Below, piece by piece: positions 5,667-5,753 of a DNA stretch of 5,753 nucleotides. Under the pieces are notes generated by a model that was not told the origin of the DNA, made no database searches, and saw nothing but the letters and a program-made list of their open reading frames with translations. The stretch spans positions 1 through 5,753 of the forward strand of contig QJWF01000210.1 in the NCBI GenBank assembly GCA_003235435.1. The letters run 5' to 3'. Every line of letters starts with the position of its first letter. Position 1 is the first letter of the stretch. Both the position numbers and the translations under genes were made by a program. This DNA is from Nitrosomonadales bacterium (GTDB lineage Bacteria; Pseudomonadota; Gammaproteobacteria; Burkholderiales; Gallionellaceae).

Positions 5667-5753
5667 TTAGAATCTTTCATCCGGACCCAGATAACGCCAC
5701 TGCCCCATCGGAAGATTCCCCAACTTCACTCTTCCAATTCGTATGCGCTTCAA
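5667..5753 (-). CDS. C-terminal fragment of a probable RsuA/RluE-family pseudouridine synthase
   Basis: Only the last 28 codons and the TAA (5667-5669) are inside the window; the gene continues past 5753. The readable end is LKRIRIGRVKLGNLPMGQWR followed by YLGPDERF. The pattern LxRxxIGxxxLGxLxxGxWR is typical of the C-terminus of the RsuA/RluB/RluE/RluF family, which isomerise specific uridines in 16S or 23S rRNA. The catalytic aspartate and any S4 domain lie outside the window, so the subfamily cannot be named. It converges on the cNMP-EAL gene with 23 nt between the two stop codons and no clear intrinsic terminator in that gap. Confidence 0.7.
   Translation of the reverse strand: MKRIRIGRVKLGNLPMGQWRYLGPDERF

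Overview
The window looks like a chromosomal segment of a beta- or gammaproteobacterium. The evidence is the gene order miaB–ybeZ(phoH-like)–ybeY–ybeX(corC), a signature of these classes, together with the protein flavour and mid-range base composition. A betaproteobacterium of the Nitrosomonadales type is my tentative guess; it rests on general impression, not on a search.

Layout. Positions 1-589 hold no large gene but are not empty. On the minus strand there are two very short ORFs, of 29 codons (43-132) and 31 codons (308-403). Both are strongly hydrophobic, both have a purine-rich ribosome binding stretch, and they align to each other without gaps over 29 residues (10 identical, about 10 conservative). 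Their leaders also resemble each other (an ACACAAC...GTTG inverted repeat). A rho-independent-type hairpin (220-250) separates the two units, and a 41-bp imperfect dyad lies just after the stop of the second ORF. This tandem pair of paralogous micro-genes is the least explained and most interesting part of the window.

Positions 590-4245 are a tight plus-strand operon for RNA maturation and its usual companions: miaB (tRNA methylthiolation), ybeZ (PhoH-like ATPase), ybeY (rRNA-processing metalloendonuclease) and ybeX (CBS-domain CorC-like protein). Gaps are 30 nt, an overlap, and 4 nt. In many relatives lnt (apolipoprotein N-acyltransferase) follows; here it does not.

After a 201-nt gap with a candidate promoter and a 5' leader hairpin comes a separate plus-strand gene (4447-5643) for a soluble two-domain signalling protein: an N-terminal cyclic-nucleotide-binding domain fused to a C-terminal EAL c-di-GMP phosphodiesterase domain with all expected catalytic residues. 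It probably links cAMP or cGMP sensing to c-di-GMP breakdown. The window ends with the C-terminal 28 codons of a convergent minus-strand gene, probably an RsuA/RluE-family pseudouridine synthase.
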